Below are positions 44,618 through 54,592 of a stretch of 64,000 bases of DNA, piece by piece. A model generated the notes under the pieces. The model saw nothing but the letters and a program-made list of their open reading frames with translations. It did no database searches and was not told the DNA's origin. The position numbers and the translations under genes were made by a program. The stretch comes from Paramuribaculum sp. (GTDB taxonomy: Bacteria; Bacteroidota; Bacteroidia; Bacteroidales; Muribaculaceae). The stretch covers positions 25,294 to 89,293 of the forward strand of contig JAIDTT010000082.1 of NCBI GenBank assembly GCA_029060545.1. The letters are read 5' to 3'. Each line of letters begins with the position of its first letter. Positions within the stretch are counted from its first letter, which is position 1.

Positions 44618-45958
44618 TCAATTGATGCGCTTGAGGATGCGCCAGGGTGCGGGGTGGAGATTGTTGGCGCGGTTGCCCAGATTCTTCACTATGCCGAGCG
44701 GACGGCCGCAGTATGTCACTATCACAGGCCCACGCTCCGCGGCGGCGAGCGTTATTGCATTGCCTCGGAGATATTCTATCGCAGTGTCATAGTCGAGTTC
44801 GGCCGTCGGGAACGCGTCCGGTCGGAGCGCCGCAGACAGCGCCAGTTCAACCGTAGGCAACGGGTCGCGTCCCTTGATATCGGCTATATGCAGCGCCGGC
44901 CGGAGTTCGGGATGAATATCTACGCTCACAGCCGGTCGCGCAATCACACGTCCACGCTGATCCACCACTATATCAGCTTCAATATCAAGCCATTTGCCGC
45001 ATATCTGCGTAAGTTTTTTGTCGGTCTTTACCGCCGGCACGCCCTTCGGCTTGCGCTGACGGCCTCCGCCATTATCATCCGCAGGCTTGCGGAGCACCGC
45101 CATAAACAGTCCCTCCGAGCGTGTCGTGCCCGGGATGAAGCGATAGCAAGGATAAGGGGTATCGATACCGGGCAGGATATTCCACGACGGATCCACGGGT
45201 ATCTCCACAGGCTCGGCGCCGTAGGTATCCACGATATACCGGATCATCTCCTCATCCTCCTCGCGCGCATACGTACATGTGCTATATATAAGGTAACCGC
45301 CGGGCTTGAGTGCCGGCCAGAGGTCGTCGACAATCTTATGCTGACGCGCCGCACACTCCTTCACCAGTGCGGGACTCCACTGCTCCACCGCCTTAGGATC
45401 CTTGCGCATCATACCCTCGCCGGAACAAGGCACGTCGGCCGCCACGATATCGAACCGCGCGCCCATGCGGGCAAACCGGCTCACATCACCCTGGGTCACG
45501 CACACATCGGGCACGCCCCACTTGGCCAGATTCTCGCGCAGGATATCGGCTCGCGAAGCCACATACTCATTGGCCACTACCACCGATCCCGACGGCAGAG
45601 CGTCGATGGCAGCCGTAGTCTTGCCTCCGGGTGCCGCACACGCATCGAGATAGGCTATCGGCCCAATGCCGGCTGTCAGGAAGCTGATCACCCGGGCTAT
45701 AAACATCGAGGCCGCTTCCTGTACGTAGAAGCAGCCCTGATGCAGTTCAGGCATAAAGGTGAAGGCAGGCCGCTCGGCCAGATACAGTCCGCCGGGCCAC
45801 CACGGCACACGCTCCGTAGCACCGGCCAACTCGACCGGCTTACGGGGATTCAGGCGCACCGACACCGGAGCCTCCTCATGCAGAGCCTGCTCCAGACGGT
45901 CGAAAGCCTCAGTGCCGTAGCTTCTGATCTTAGATAGAAAGTCGGCGGAGAGTGTCAA
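44618..45958 (-). CDS. NOL1/NOP2/Sun (RsmB/RsmF-like) rRNA methyltransferase
   Basis: [46 protein letters not shown]. Probable TTG start at 45958 overlapping pfkA by ~29 nt. Confidence 0.85.
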   Translation of the reverse strand: MTLSADFLSKIRSYGTEAFDRLEQALHEEAPVSVRLNPRKPVELAGATERVPWWPGGLYLAERPAFTFMPELHQGCFYVQEAASMFIARVISFLTAGIGPIAYLDACAAPGGKTTAAIDALPSGSVVVANEYVASRADILRENLAKWGVPDVCVTQGDVSRFARMGARFDIVAADVPCSGEGMMRKDPKAVEQWSPALVKECAARQHKIVDDLWPALKPGGYLIYSTCTYAREEDEEMIRYIVDTYGAEPVEIPVDPSWNILPGIDTPYPCYRFIPGTTRSEGLFMAVLRKPADDNGGGRQRKPKGVPAVKTDKKLTQICGKWLDIEADIVVDQRGRVIARPAVSVDIHPELRPALHIADIKGRDPLPTVELALSAALRPDAFPTAELDYDTAIEYLRGNAITLAAAERGPVIVTYCGRPLGIVKNLGNRANNLHPAPWRILKRIN

Positions 45959-46919
45959 CGAGGGTGCGGTTGATAGGCTTGTCGTTCTTGATGGCCTTGG
46001 AGAAAGGCACGTACACGATCTCATCGTTCTTGATGCCGATCATCACATTGCGCTGGTCGTCGAGCAGGGCATCGATGGCCGATGCGCCCATACGCGAAGC
46101 GAGGATGCGATCCTTGGCCGTGGGCGAGCCGCCGCGCTGCAGGTGACCGAGTATGGATACGCGCACGTCGTAGCCGGGATACTCATTCTTCACACGCTCG
46201 GCCAGACCCATAGCACCGCCGGTGACGGGGCTTTCGGCCACGAGCACGATCGATGAGTTCTTGCTCTTGCGGAAGCCGTTCTGAATCAGCTCGGCAAGCT
46301 GGTCGACCTCAGTCGATATCTCGGGAATAATGGCAGCCTCGGCTCCGGATGCGATAGCACCGTTGAGCGCCAGGAAGCCGGCATCGCGGCCCATCACTTC
46401 GATGAAGAAGAGGCGCTCGTGGGATGTGGCCGTGTCGCGGATCTTGTCGACACACTCCATAATCGTGTTGAGAGCCGTATCGTAGCCGATCGTGGCGTCA
46501 GTGCCGTAGAGATCATTGTCGATCGTGCCGGGCAGGCCTATGATCGGGAAGTTGAATTCGTTAGCGAAAATGCGGGCACCGGTCAGAGAGCCGTCGCCGC
46601 CGATCACCACCAGAGCGTCGATCTCGTGGCGGCGCAGATTATCGTAGGCCAGCTGCCGACCCTCCGGGGTCTGGAACTCCGGACACCGCGCCGTCTTGAG
46701 TATCGTGCCACCCATCTGAATGATGTTGGACACATTCTGAGTCTTAAACTCCACAATTTCGTCGGAGATAAGGCCGCGGTAGCCGCGGTAGATACCCTTC
46801 ACACGGAAGCCGCTGAATATCGCACTGCGGGTCACGGCACGGATAGCGGCGTTCATACCCGGAGCATCACCTCCCGAGGTAAGAATGCCTATACATTTGA
46901 TAGTCGACATATCTGACAT
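45930..46919 (-). CDS. pfkA: ATP-dependent 6-phosphofructokinase
   Basis: [50 protein letters not shown]. Confidence 0.95.
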   Translation of the reverse strand: MSDMSTIKCIGILTSGGDAPGMNAAIRAVTRSAIFSGFRVKGIYRGYRGLISDEIVEFKTQNVSNIIQMGGTILKTARCPEFQTPEGRQLAYDNLRRHEIDALVVIGGDGSLTGARIFANEFNFPIIGLPGTIDNDLYGTDATIGYDTALNTIMECVDKIRDTATSHERLFFIEVMGRDAGFLALNGAIASGAEAAIIPEISTEVDQLAELIQNGFRKSKNSSIVLVAESPVTGGAMGLAERVKNEYPGYDVRVSILGHLQRGGSPTAKDRILASRMGASAIDALLDDQRNVMIGIKNDEIVYVPFSKAIKNDKPINRTLVDTLRRLSI

Positions 46920-47024
46920 ATATCTTGATGATTAAACCTAATTATTTACTTACTCTCTTGGCGTAGTGCAAAGATAGGCATAAAATCGCAGACTACGCAC
47001 TTCGCTGTAACATATAACGCTCAA

Positions 47025-48089
47025 TTACTTTTTTCGGTTCACGCGCCGATTGCGCAGCGTGATCACGCCAAACGCCATCAGGCCAAGCAGAATGAAGAGT
47101 ACCGTCTGCGAACCCATAACCATATTGGCAAAGGTAGCCGCGTACCCTTCGGTAAGTTCCGGCACTCCCGCCGCATACAGGCCGAGACCGAACATCACGG
47201 CCCACTGCCACGGACCTATACCTCCCTGCGATGGCACAGCCATAGAGAGGCTCGACAGTACGAAGCACACCAGCACCACCTCCACACCACTCCGGGCGAG
47301 CACCTGCTCCGTGGCGGGGAATGCGTGGAAGGCAAGGTAGAGCGACGAGAAGTAGCACACCCACAGACCGAGCGTGTAGAGGAGCCACAATCCCTTGCCG
47401 CGCATACGGAGTATGGCGATGAAGCCGTCCCACAGCCCGCGACCGAAAGCTATCAGCTTCTGCATCCAGGGCTTACGGCGGCAGAGATACCACACTTCCG
47501 CACACAGGGCGCAGCCACAGACGGCTGCAATCCACAGCCACGGAGACATGAGCAAGCTCATCATCCCTCCTTCGCCCTGCCCCAAATAGCTCATCAGTTC
47601 CGGGCCGCTTACGGCAAAGGTAAGAGCTGTGAGCAAGCCTACGGTAAGCGTGTCGGCCAGACGGTCGGATACCATAGAGCCGAATATCGAGTCGAACGGA
47701 GCGTGCTGATCCTGTGCGATATATCCGGTGCGCCACAATTCGCCCAGACGCGGAAACACGAGGTTGACGGCATACGTGCCGCAGAAGCTGAGGAAGAGGG
47801 TGCCGAGCGTAGGACGCACACCTATGGCCTGCAACTGCAGGCGCCAGCGCAACGCCCTGAACCATAGCGCGCCGATATTGAGCACCAGCCCGTAGGCGAT
47901 CCAGCTGTAGTCACATTCGGTCCGGACTATCCTTACCATCTCGCCGAAGTCCTGCTTGGCGAAGAGGATGTAGCAGAGACCCACCGACACTACGAGCGGC
48001 ACGATGATCTTCAGCAACATACCCCACAGGGATCGCTTGCTTTTGCGCTCCTGCTGATCCGGGGTCGATATGATTGGCGACTTACTCAT
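47025..48089 (-). CDS. Lysylphosphatidylglycerol synthase TM/flippase-like membrane protein
   Basis: Multi-TM; RALRWRLQL, NLVFPRLGELWRTGYI, VPSQGGIGPWQ family motifs. Confidence 0.8.
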   Translation of the reverse strand: MSKSPIISTPDQQERKSKRSLWGMLLKIIVPLVVSVGLCYILFAKQDFGEMVRIVRTECDYSWIAYGLVLNIGALWFRALRWRLQLQAIGVRPTLGTLFLSFCGTYAVNLVFPRLGELWRTGYIAQDQHAPFDSIFGSMVSDRLADTLTVGLLTALTFAVSGPELMSYLGQGEGGMMSLLMSPWLWIAAVCGCALCAEVWYLCRRKPWMQKLIAFGRGLWDGFIAILRMRGKGLWLLYTLGLWVCYFSSLYLAFHAFPATEQVLARSGVEVVLVCFVLSSLSMAVPSQGGIGPWQWAVMFGLGLYAAGVPELTEGYAATFANMVMGSQTVLFILLGLMAFGVITLRNRRVNRKK

Positions 48090-48097
48090 TACGCCTG

Positions 48098-48105
48098 CAA
48101 AGATA
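48098..48105 (-). promoter_or_regulatory. TATCTTTG -7 element 8 nt upstream of the LPG-synthase-like ATG
   Basis: Reverse complement of caaagata; ATG at 48089. Confidence 0.45.
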
Positions 48106-48262
48106 CGCTATTTCCGCCGAATAGCCCTACCGCCACACCTATTATTAGCATTTTATTCACCTTTATTGGTCAAAAAGGCAAAAACTTCGCCCTTTTATAC
48201 AAAATTTATTCCTTTTTACTTACATTTGTGCCAAAGTCCGAGAGAGAGCATCACATCCCTAT

Positions 48263-49165
48263 ATGTCTAACGCACAGATCCCACAGGCTCACGCCGAAAA
48301 TATGCGTAAGTATTCCCGTCAGTTCAGCAGTCTGGCCGACGGCTACATATTCTCGCGCGTGACCAAGACCGAGCAGTTTGCCGAATTCTCGTCGCAGACG
48401 ATGCGCCTGCGCGGTATCACGATGATTCTCTGCCTCAGCGGAACGGTGACGCTCAACGTCAACATGGAACCATTCCAACTCGTGCGCAACTCCCTACTGG
48501 TCATTCCATCCCAGAGCGTATTCCGCCTGGGTGAAGTAGACTGGGACACTCTCGATGCCTACGTATTCATCCTCTCGCCGGAATTTCTGCGCGATATCAA
48601 TTTCGAGATCAGCATCCTCACTTCCTACAAGATTTCATCGAGCCAGCCGGCGCAGATGCAGCTCACCGACGAAGAGGCCAGCCTCATGGGTCGGTATCTC
48701 GATCTCGTACACTACAACACGGTAGACAATACCGATGCCATCTACGTGCGCTCCATATCGCGCGCGCTCATCGCAGCTGCCGTATACCAGCTCATGCAGT
48801 TTGCCGGCAATCACGACATCAGCCGCAAGCCCGTAAAGCTCTCCCGACGCGACAAGTACGTCAAGGAATTCATCACACTCGTATCGCAGTGCTACAAGCG
48901 CGAGCGCTCCGTAGCCTACTATGCGGGGAAGCTCTTCATATCACCAAAATACCTATCCTATATAGTCAAGGAGCACACCGGCCGCTCCGCAGCCCAGTGG
49001 ATCGACGACTACGTGATACTTGAAGCGAAAAACCTGCTGCGCTACTCCGGCAAGAATGTACAGCAGATAGCCTATGAACTCAACTTCTCCAATCAGTCAT
49101 CGTTCGGCAAATACTTCAAGCATCTCACCGGTATGTCACCGACGAAATTCCAGCGTTCGACCTAA
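48263..49165 (+). CDS. AraC-family transcriptional regulator
   Basis: C-terminal double HTH: YYAGKLFISPKYLSYIVKEHTGRSAAQWIDDY...VQQIAYELNFSNQSSFGKYFKHLTGMSPTKFQ. Confidence 0.92.
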   Translation: MSNAQIPQAHAENMRKYSRQFSSLADGYIFSRVTKTEQFAEFSSQTMRLRGITMILCLSGTVTLNVNMEPFQLVRNSLLVIPSQSVFRLGEVDWDTLDAYVFILSPEFLRDINFEISILTSYKISSSQPAQMQLTDEEASLMGRYLDLVHYNTVDNTDAIYVRSISRALIAAAVYQLMQFAGNHDISRKPVKLSRRDKYVKEFITLVSQCYKRERSVAYYAGKLFISPKYLSYIVKEHTGRSAAQWIDDYVILEAKNLLRYSGKNVQQIAYELNFSNQSSFGKYFKHLTGMSPTKFQRST

Positions 49166-49223
49166 AAATCAATTTTTTAATAAAAAAGTTGCACATTTTT
49201 TTGGTAAATATGAAATAGGTTTA

Positions 49224-49231
49224 TAATTTTG
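49224..49231 (+). promoter_or_regulatory. TAATTTTG -7 element with no protein-coding gene immediately downstream
   Basis: tttataattttgcgcc. Confidence 0.5.
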
Positions 49232-49234
49232 CGC

Positions 49235-49353
49235 CACAATTGATAGCTTGGCTATATACATCCGGCTGTCGATTCCATACATACAAAGACAATAGTTGTT
49301 TTATAGATAATTGTGTATTTGAAGCTTAAGGGAGATCGTGAGATTTCCCTTTT
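49235..49353 (+). ncRNA. Candidate structured small RNA (promoter to terminator, ~115 nt)
   Basis: Promoter at 49224-49231; CACAATT (49235-49241) pairs with AATTGTG (49309-49315); terminal hairpin 49328-49351 then TTTTGTCTT. Confidence 0.35.
49328..49353 (+). terminator. Terminator-like hairpin AAGGGAGATC-GTGA-GATTTCCCTT + T tract
   Basis: 10-bp stem (one G-T wobble) followed by T-rich sequence. Confidence 0.55.
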
Positions 49354-49382
49354 GTCTTATCCCGACCTCGATGCTCAACACA

Positions 49383-49410
49383 ATGCACGATGCACGATGC
49401 ACAATGCACA
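49383..49410. repeat. Heptanucleotide tandem repeat ATGCACR x4
   Basis: ATGCACG ATGCACG ATGCACA ATGCACA. Confidence 0.8.
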
Positions 49411-49418
49411 TATATTTA

Positions 49419-49443
49419 TGTAGGGGAGATTTTCAAATCTTCC
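49419..49443 (+). repeat. REP-like element TGTAGGG-GAGATTT-TC-AAATCTT-CC
   Basis: GTAG head plus hairpin with one G-T wobble. Confidence 0.65.
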
Positions 49444-49545
49444 GCGTCGACAATCCCGCCTTTCTCGCATGGCTACTTGTCGGAGCCAGGATTGCTGCGC
49501 AATCTGTAGGCTCCGGTCCTTGCTACGCAATACGTCTGTAATGGC

Positions 49546-49570
49546 GGCGGCTCAAATGAACCGCCCTACA
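49546..49570 (-). repeat. REP-like element (minus strand) TGTAGGG-CGGTTCA-TT-TGAGCCG-CC
   Basis: Plus strand ggcggctcaaatgaaccgccctaca. Confidence 0.65.
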
Positions 49571-49659
49571 TGTCTTGGGGGAGGATATATCTCGAAATAA
49601 TTTGAGATGTAGAATTTTATCCATATATTCGCAATTCCAATCTTTTATTCATTGATACC

Positions 49660-50058
49660 ATGGAAAATAAAGAAAAGAGGAGCGATCTAATACTCGTTTA
49701 TATTGCGAGAGCATACATTATATTCTTCACAATATCGTTTATAAGTATTTGGTTTTATTCCAATGGCATGCATCTTGTAGGGGATGGGGTAGCTTTATTG
49801 GCGTCACTAATAATATACTCTCCATTGAACACCTTATTACTGTTTCTCCTATACACTTTGGGATGGTGCAAACCGGCTCTATCAAAATGGTGGGTAGTAT
49901 TTTTAGAAAGTATGGCGTATATACTCATCTTCGCAATAAACGAATATTTCGGGTTTGCAAAAAATTTCTGGAGTATGGTATTCCCATATTATTTCATCTT
50001 ACCATGCTTAATTGCTCCATATATTATTACGCATATTAGAGAAAGAGGCTCGAAATAG
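49660..50058 (+). CDS. Hypothetical small multi-pass membrane protein
   Basis: About four hydrophobic helices, AT-rich ORF. Confidence 0.55.
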   Translation: MENKEKRSDLILVYIARAYIIFFTISFISIWFYSNGMHLVGDGVALLASLIIYSPLNTLLLFLLYTLGWCKPALSKWWVVFLESMAYILIFAINEYFGFAKNFWSMVFPYYFILPCLIAPYIITHIRERGSK

Positions 50059-50083
50059 CATGATAATATCGTTACTTTACTGA

Positions 50084-51982
50084 TTACCAACCAACTCTTA
50101 CCGCATCCGATCGTAGCGGTGAAGAGGGGGTGATGGGCGGGAGGGTGTCGATGACGTAGAGGGCGATGGCTCGGGTGATGAGCTGGTCGTCGTGGTAGCC
50201 TCGCTTTGCGGCGTAGCTACCGGTGTTGTCGACTTCGTAGACGAGCATTTCGTTGAGGGCGTCGGAGGAGTTTTCTTCATATAGCCCGTCGCGCACTACG
50301 CGTATGAGATTGGCTATGATGGCGGCTTTGGTGGCGCGGTTGGTGTGGAATCCGACGCGGGTGTCGAATGTGGCGTCGCGCGCACGGTCGCGGCTCCGGC
50401 GGACGTAGAGGTTGTGGTAGCGTTCGTTGAGCTGCTCGAGGAGGTATTGCGATGACTCGGTCTGGACGGATTCGAGTGTGTTGCTCTCGATGATGAGGAG
50501 TGCATCGCCGTAGGCTCGGGCTATCTGCTCGGCATACCGGGCCATGAGGTCGTGGTCGGCGTGGCCACGCCACTGTGCTACTACGCGTGCGATGCGTCCG
50601 GCGCCGCATCCGAGGCGATCCATGACGGTGATTACGGAGTAGTCGCTCGATGCGGCACGGCCTCCGACATCGACGGCCACCACATAGCGGTCGGGTGGTG
50701 TGAGGCTGCGGCGGCCGGGCTGTGGCGGCAGGCTCCAGAGGCTTAGATGAGAGTCGCGGCCGGGTGGCGAGAGCATCCAGCGAAGGTCGGGACGTTCGGC
50801 CACTATTTCGGTGAGCCGGCGCTCGGGGTGGCATCCGCGACGGAGGCGCTCTACGGCTTCGGAGTCGAATACGGAGCGGTCGGTGGCGGCAAATGCTTCC
50901 TCGGCTGTGGTGGGGAACTCGGAGCAGAGGGCGAGATGCGAGTTGACTTCGCGCGCTTTCTGCCTGTACCAGTAGATCTGATCGAGGGTAAGGCCGATGC
51001 CCCAGAGGCGCTTCTCAAGGCCGGTCCAATCGGCAACGAATGCTTCGGGATCGGGGGGCTCGATACGGTTCAACTCGATCTCGTACCAGGGTATGAATAC
51101 AGGAACAAATGAGGAACGCCCGCTGACGGCTGCGGTCCACTGGCTATGGAAGAAGTTGCCGGTGCCGTTGGCGGTCGACTCCATGACTATAAGCGAATCA
51201 GCTACCATGGCTATGCCGCCGGTGATGGAGCGTGTGAACTCTTCGGGCGAAAGTACGTCGCCGCTCTTCCAGTAGGCTACCTCCGAGAGGTGGGCCATAG
51301 AGAAGGGCAGACCGCGTATGGCGTCGGGCGCGAATGTGGAGGTGATGGTGACGGTGGAGTCGGTGCCGGTGATTACGCGTGTGCAATCGGAGGATTCCCA
51401 AGGCTTCATGGCGGGCTTGCAATCGTAGGGCCAGAGCTCTTCGGGGTATGAGGTGAGGATGTTGCGGATATTGGAGCGGATCTGTCCGGAGGTATTGCGC
51501 GTCTGGGAGCAGATGATTGAATTCCAGTGGGTATGGTGGAGGAGCTGAATCCACGTCATATATACTTGCACGAGGGTGGATCCGCCCCACTGGCGCGCCT
51601 TGAGGAGAATCACGCGTATGGGCATACCTATGCGGCGCTGACGCTCGAGTTCGTCGAGCAGGATACGCTGCGCCGAGTTGAGTACGAACGGTACTTGGCG
51701 GCAGGTGATCTTATGGTAGATCTTCACGCAGTTGGCGGCCCAGTACTCGAAATCGTAGCGGCATCGGAGCGCTTTGTATTCGAGCTTACCGGCGAGCGAT
51801 GCGAACGCGGGATCTTCGACCATGGCCTGCGGGAGGTATACTTCGCCTATCTCCCAAGGTACACGGCGGGATACGCGCCAAGAGTGGTCGGCACATCCGG
51901 TAATGGGGTCGTAGCTACGCGGGCGGAGGCTCCGGCGCTCGGCGTCGAGCCTCAATATTTCGGTTATCTCAGAGGCAGTCAT
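50084..51982 (-). CDS. Phage terminase large subunit-like protein (ATPase + nuclease)
   Basis: KARQWGGSTLVQ ATPase motif, MAHLSEVAYW Walker B-like, VVAVDVGGRAASSDYSVITV and YHDDQLITRAIALY nuclease-like motifs. Confidence 0.8.
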   Translation of the reverse strand: MTASEITEILRLDAERRSLRPRSYDPITGCADHSWRVSRRVPWEIGEVYLPQAMVEDPAFASLAGKLEYKALRCRYDFEYWAANCVKIYHKITCRQVPFVLNSAQRILLDELERQRRIGMPIRVILLKARQWGGSTLVQVYMTWIQLLHHTHWNSIICSQTRNTSGQIRSNIRNILTSYPEELWPYDCKPAMKPWESSDCTRVITGTDSTVTITSTFAPDAIRGLPFSMAHLSEVAYWKSGDVLSPEEFTRSITGGIAMVADSLIVMESTANGTGNFFHSQWTAAVSGRSSFVPVFIPWYEIELNRIEPPDPEAFVADWTGLEKRLWGIGLTLDQIYWYRQKAREVNSHLALCSEFPTTAEEAFAATDRSVFDSEAVERLRRGCHPERRLTEIVAERPDLRWMLSPPGRDSHLSLWSLPPQPGRRSLTPPDRYVVAVDVGGRAASSDYSVITVMDRLGCGAGRIARVVAQWRGHADHDLMARYAEQIARAYGDALLIIESNTLESVQTESSQYLLEQLNERYHNLYVRRSRDRARDATFDTRVGFHTNRATKAAIIANLIRVVRDGLYEENSSDALNEMLVYEVDNTGSYAAKRGYHDDQLITRAIALYVIDTLPPITPSSPLRSDAVRVGW

Positions 51983-52350
51983 AGTGAAGCAAGGTAAAGG
52001 GTGATACCATAAAGGGTGAAATCGGCCGAAGCCTCGCCTGCGACCTCCACTACTGCCACGGGGCGCAGGGGCATATCGATACGCGCCACGACGGGGCTAC
52101 AGAGCGGGCCGCCGACGGTGAGGGTGGTAGCGATATCTTCATCGGCAGTGTCGGCGGTATGGGATGCACGGAGAGTGACGGTGCCATCGAAGTGTGATGC
52201 GGAAGCGTGGATGCACACTGCCCGGATGCGTCGGCCACAGGGGATGTGGACAATGCGTCGCCACGCCACAGGCCTTGCATCGGGCGACGCAGCGGGAAGC
52301 CACACCCCTTCGGCAGAGGTGACGAGGAGCTCGGTGGCTATGTTGGCCAT
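51979..52350 (-). CDS. C-terminal portion of a phage-structural-like protein (separate ORF or frameshifted continuation)
   Basis: Stop overlaps the terminase ATG (ATGA); its frame joins the upstream ORF by +1 at the C6 run. Confidence 0.55.
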   Translation of the reverse strand: MANIATELLVTSAEGVWLPAASPDARPVAWRRIVHIPCGRRIRAVCIHASASHFDGTVTLRASHTADTADEDIATTLTVGGPLCSPVVARIDMPLRPVAVVEVAGEASADFTLYGITLYLASL

Positions 52351-52362
52351 TGATTTGGGGGG

Positions 52363-54475
52363 CGATTGGGAGCGCCAGTGCCGCTACGGTATCCTGCTGT
52401 GGGTCGTAGAGCGCGATATTGCCGCGCCGGTCGAGGATCCACGCCAGCGAATCCGCATAGCTCCATGCCACTGCGCGTATCGGGAAGCCGATCAGCCGCT
52501 CACGCACCGTGGTGCCGCTCAGGAGCAGGAGCCGGGAGCCGCTTGCCGCCATGACTCCATCAGGGGTGACGGTCACAGAGGCGCCTGAGGTCACCGGCCT
52601 GCGGTCGATGAGCGCCGAACTCAGAGCAGTGGTGTCGGCGCGACCTGTATTTATGGCAAAGATACCGGCCGAACTGAATGCGTAGGCTCTCGCCGATGCC
52701 GAGTCCCAAGCCGACAGGGTGCGCCTGGCGGGAGCTATGGCTACGATAGGTGCCGCGCAGCACAGGGCGGCCTTAACCGGCACGGATGGTGCGGATAGAG
52801 GAGCTACGGCCACGGCGCCTGAATGATCGCTGCCGGTGAGGCAGGGCTTCGGATCCGGGATGGAACCGGAGAAGGCAGGCCATGGCTGTGACTGAAAGTC
52901 GGGGTCGAGGTGGAGCGCCGAGGCTCCATCGGCTGCCGGATCGAGGTCGATATGGCCGTGAAGCATGGCAGATCCGCGCTTCATATACACATCGACTGAG
53001 AGGGCATCGGCCGAAGGCCATGCAACGAGCGGCGCCCATCCGACCGGGGGGCTTCCCGAGCCCGAGAGGGTGTAGGCGAGCTCTGCGCCACCGCGCATGG
53101 CGACGCGCACCTCGGCCGTCCACGCTCCGGATAGAGATGTGTCGAAGGTGCAGATATTGATCAGATCGGCTGTAGCAGGGGGGAGCGGGGTGAGGTTGCC
53201 CCACAGCACGCGGTCGCCGCACACGCATCCGCAGCGGGCGATGAATGAGGCGGGAGCCTGAAGGCTGCGCAGCAGAGTGGCGGCGCGGGTGGTCAGACCG
53301 GCTTCGGCAGCTAAAGTTTCGGCCTTAGCTGCGGCGCGGTTGTCGGCCCCTACACCTTCAAACGGCGGAGCTTCGACAATATAATCTCCTTCGGCGAAGG
53401 GCGCGGAGAGCCGCAGGCGGGGTGTGAGCACTCCGGAGGGATTGGACAGGATGGCCTTGAAGCGGCGGGCGTATGCACCCTGATTGGAAGCGAAATGCGA
53501 CGTAGCGCCGGGTATGGCTACGGAGAGTGCGGGTTGCTGCGTGGATACGGCCGTCCACCTCACGGGCATTTCAGCCGCGGCATCGACGGGGTGGCACTGC
53601 GGACCGGTCCATACCTCTACGGAGCGCACTCCGGCGGCGTTGAGGCCGGCGGCGACGGCTGCCGACAGGCGCAGCTTCAGCCGGTAGGCGTCGGCTGTGA
53701 TGGTGATCGCTCCGACTTCCACCGATTCGGCCGAGGGCTTGGAGCATAGAGCCGTGAGCAATGCGGTGGCTTGCACCGTGGAGCGCGACATGACAGGAGC
53801 AGACTCGATCAGAGCGTTGCCGTCGGTATCGCGGAGTATGATCCGCGCCGCCACTGGCTGCAGCCACAGTCCGCCATTGGCCGCGGCGGCGGCCATATCC
53901 TCATACGCTCCGCAGAGGTCGGAGGCAAGGGCGCGCATCTGACTCTCGGGTACTTCAATACCGGTGCGCGTGAACGTCACTTTGGTGAAGGTGCGCTCTG
54001 ACACACGCGAGGTGAGGCTTCCGGCCGAGGCCGTGAGGAGCTCCGGAATCATCAGTCCGGGTGCTCCTGCCTGAGGGCATATCCACTCGTCGCCCGTAAA
54101 CTGCAGGGTGAGCGGCCCGGCGGAGGTCATCGCGGTGAAGCCACCGACGGTGGCGACGGCGCAATATATCTCTTTGACAGAGGGGTGCTCCACTTCGTAG
54201 AGCTCGTCGGCGCCCACGGCTACCCAAAGCGACATATCCACTGCAGTGCGTCCGCAATAGAGGGTAGTGGCAAGGTCGGTATCGCCGGGGTGATGCCAGA
54301 CGGCGAGCGGTGTCAGCGGGGCATCGGCGATCGACTGCAGAGCGGGGGCGCAGCGCAGGGCACGCCGGCCGGAGGTGGTGGTGGAAAGGAGGTTGACGCA
54401 GCGATTGACCGCGCCGTCGGCACCCATTGCCTGAGGTGCCAGATCGATAGTGAGATCGGTGGTGTGTGTCTTCAT
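52363..54475 (-). CDS. Large hypothetical protein encoded with the terminase (possible phage head-tail hub/structural protein); coding frame judged to end at the C6 run
   Basis: Start trimmed to MKTHTTDLTIDLAPQ; text after ALALPIAPQ in this frame (52139-52362) looks out of frame. Early NRCVNLLSTTTSGRRALRCAPALQS faintly resembles phage DNA-stabilisation proteins. Confidence 0.5.
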
Positions 54476-54523
54476 AATAGTGATAAATGTGTGAATATTC
54501 TGTTCGACAAAGGAATTACGCTG

Positions 54524-54531
54524 CAAAATTA
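54524..54531 (-). promoter_or_regulatory. TAATTTTG -7 element upstream of the terminase operon
   Basis: Reverse complement of caaaatta, ~50 nt upstream of the ATG at 54475. Confidence 0.5.
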
Positions 54532-54578
54532 CTACCGCCGGGAGCGGGCCAACACATATTTTTAAAAAAAATTTTGCG

Positions 54579-54586
54579 TACCTTTG
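54579..54586 (+). promoter_or_regulatory. TACCTTTG -7 element 6 nt upstream of the lptE ATG
   Basis: tacctttgtgacctATG; ATG at 54593. Confidence 0.5.
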
Positions 54587-54592
54587 TGACCT

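Noticed and set aside
44654-45937. 427-aa plus-strand ORF opposite the NOL1/NOP2/Sun methyltransferase
   Set aside because: Antisense artefact; Arg/His-rich with no recognisable family.
49338-49541. 67-aa ORF over the heptamer repeat
   Set aside because: Reads through a microsatellite and a hairpin; no protein-like character.
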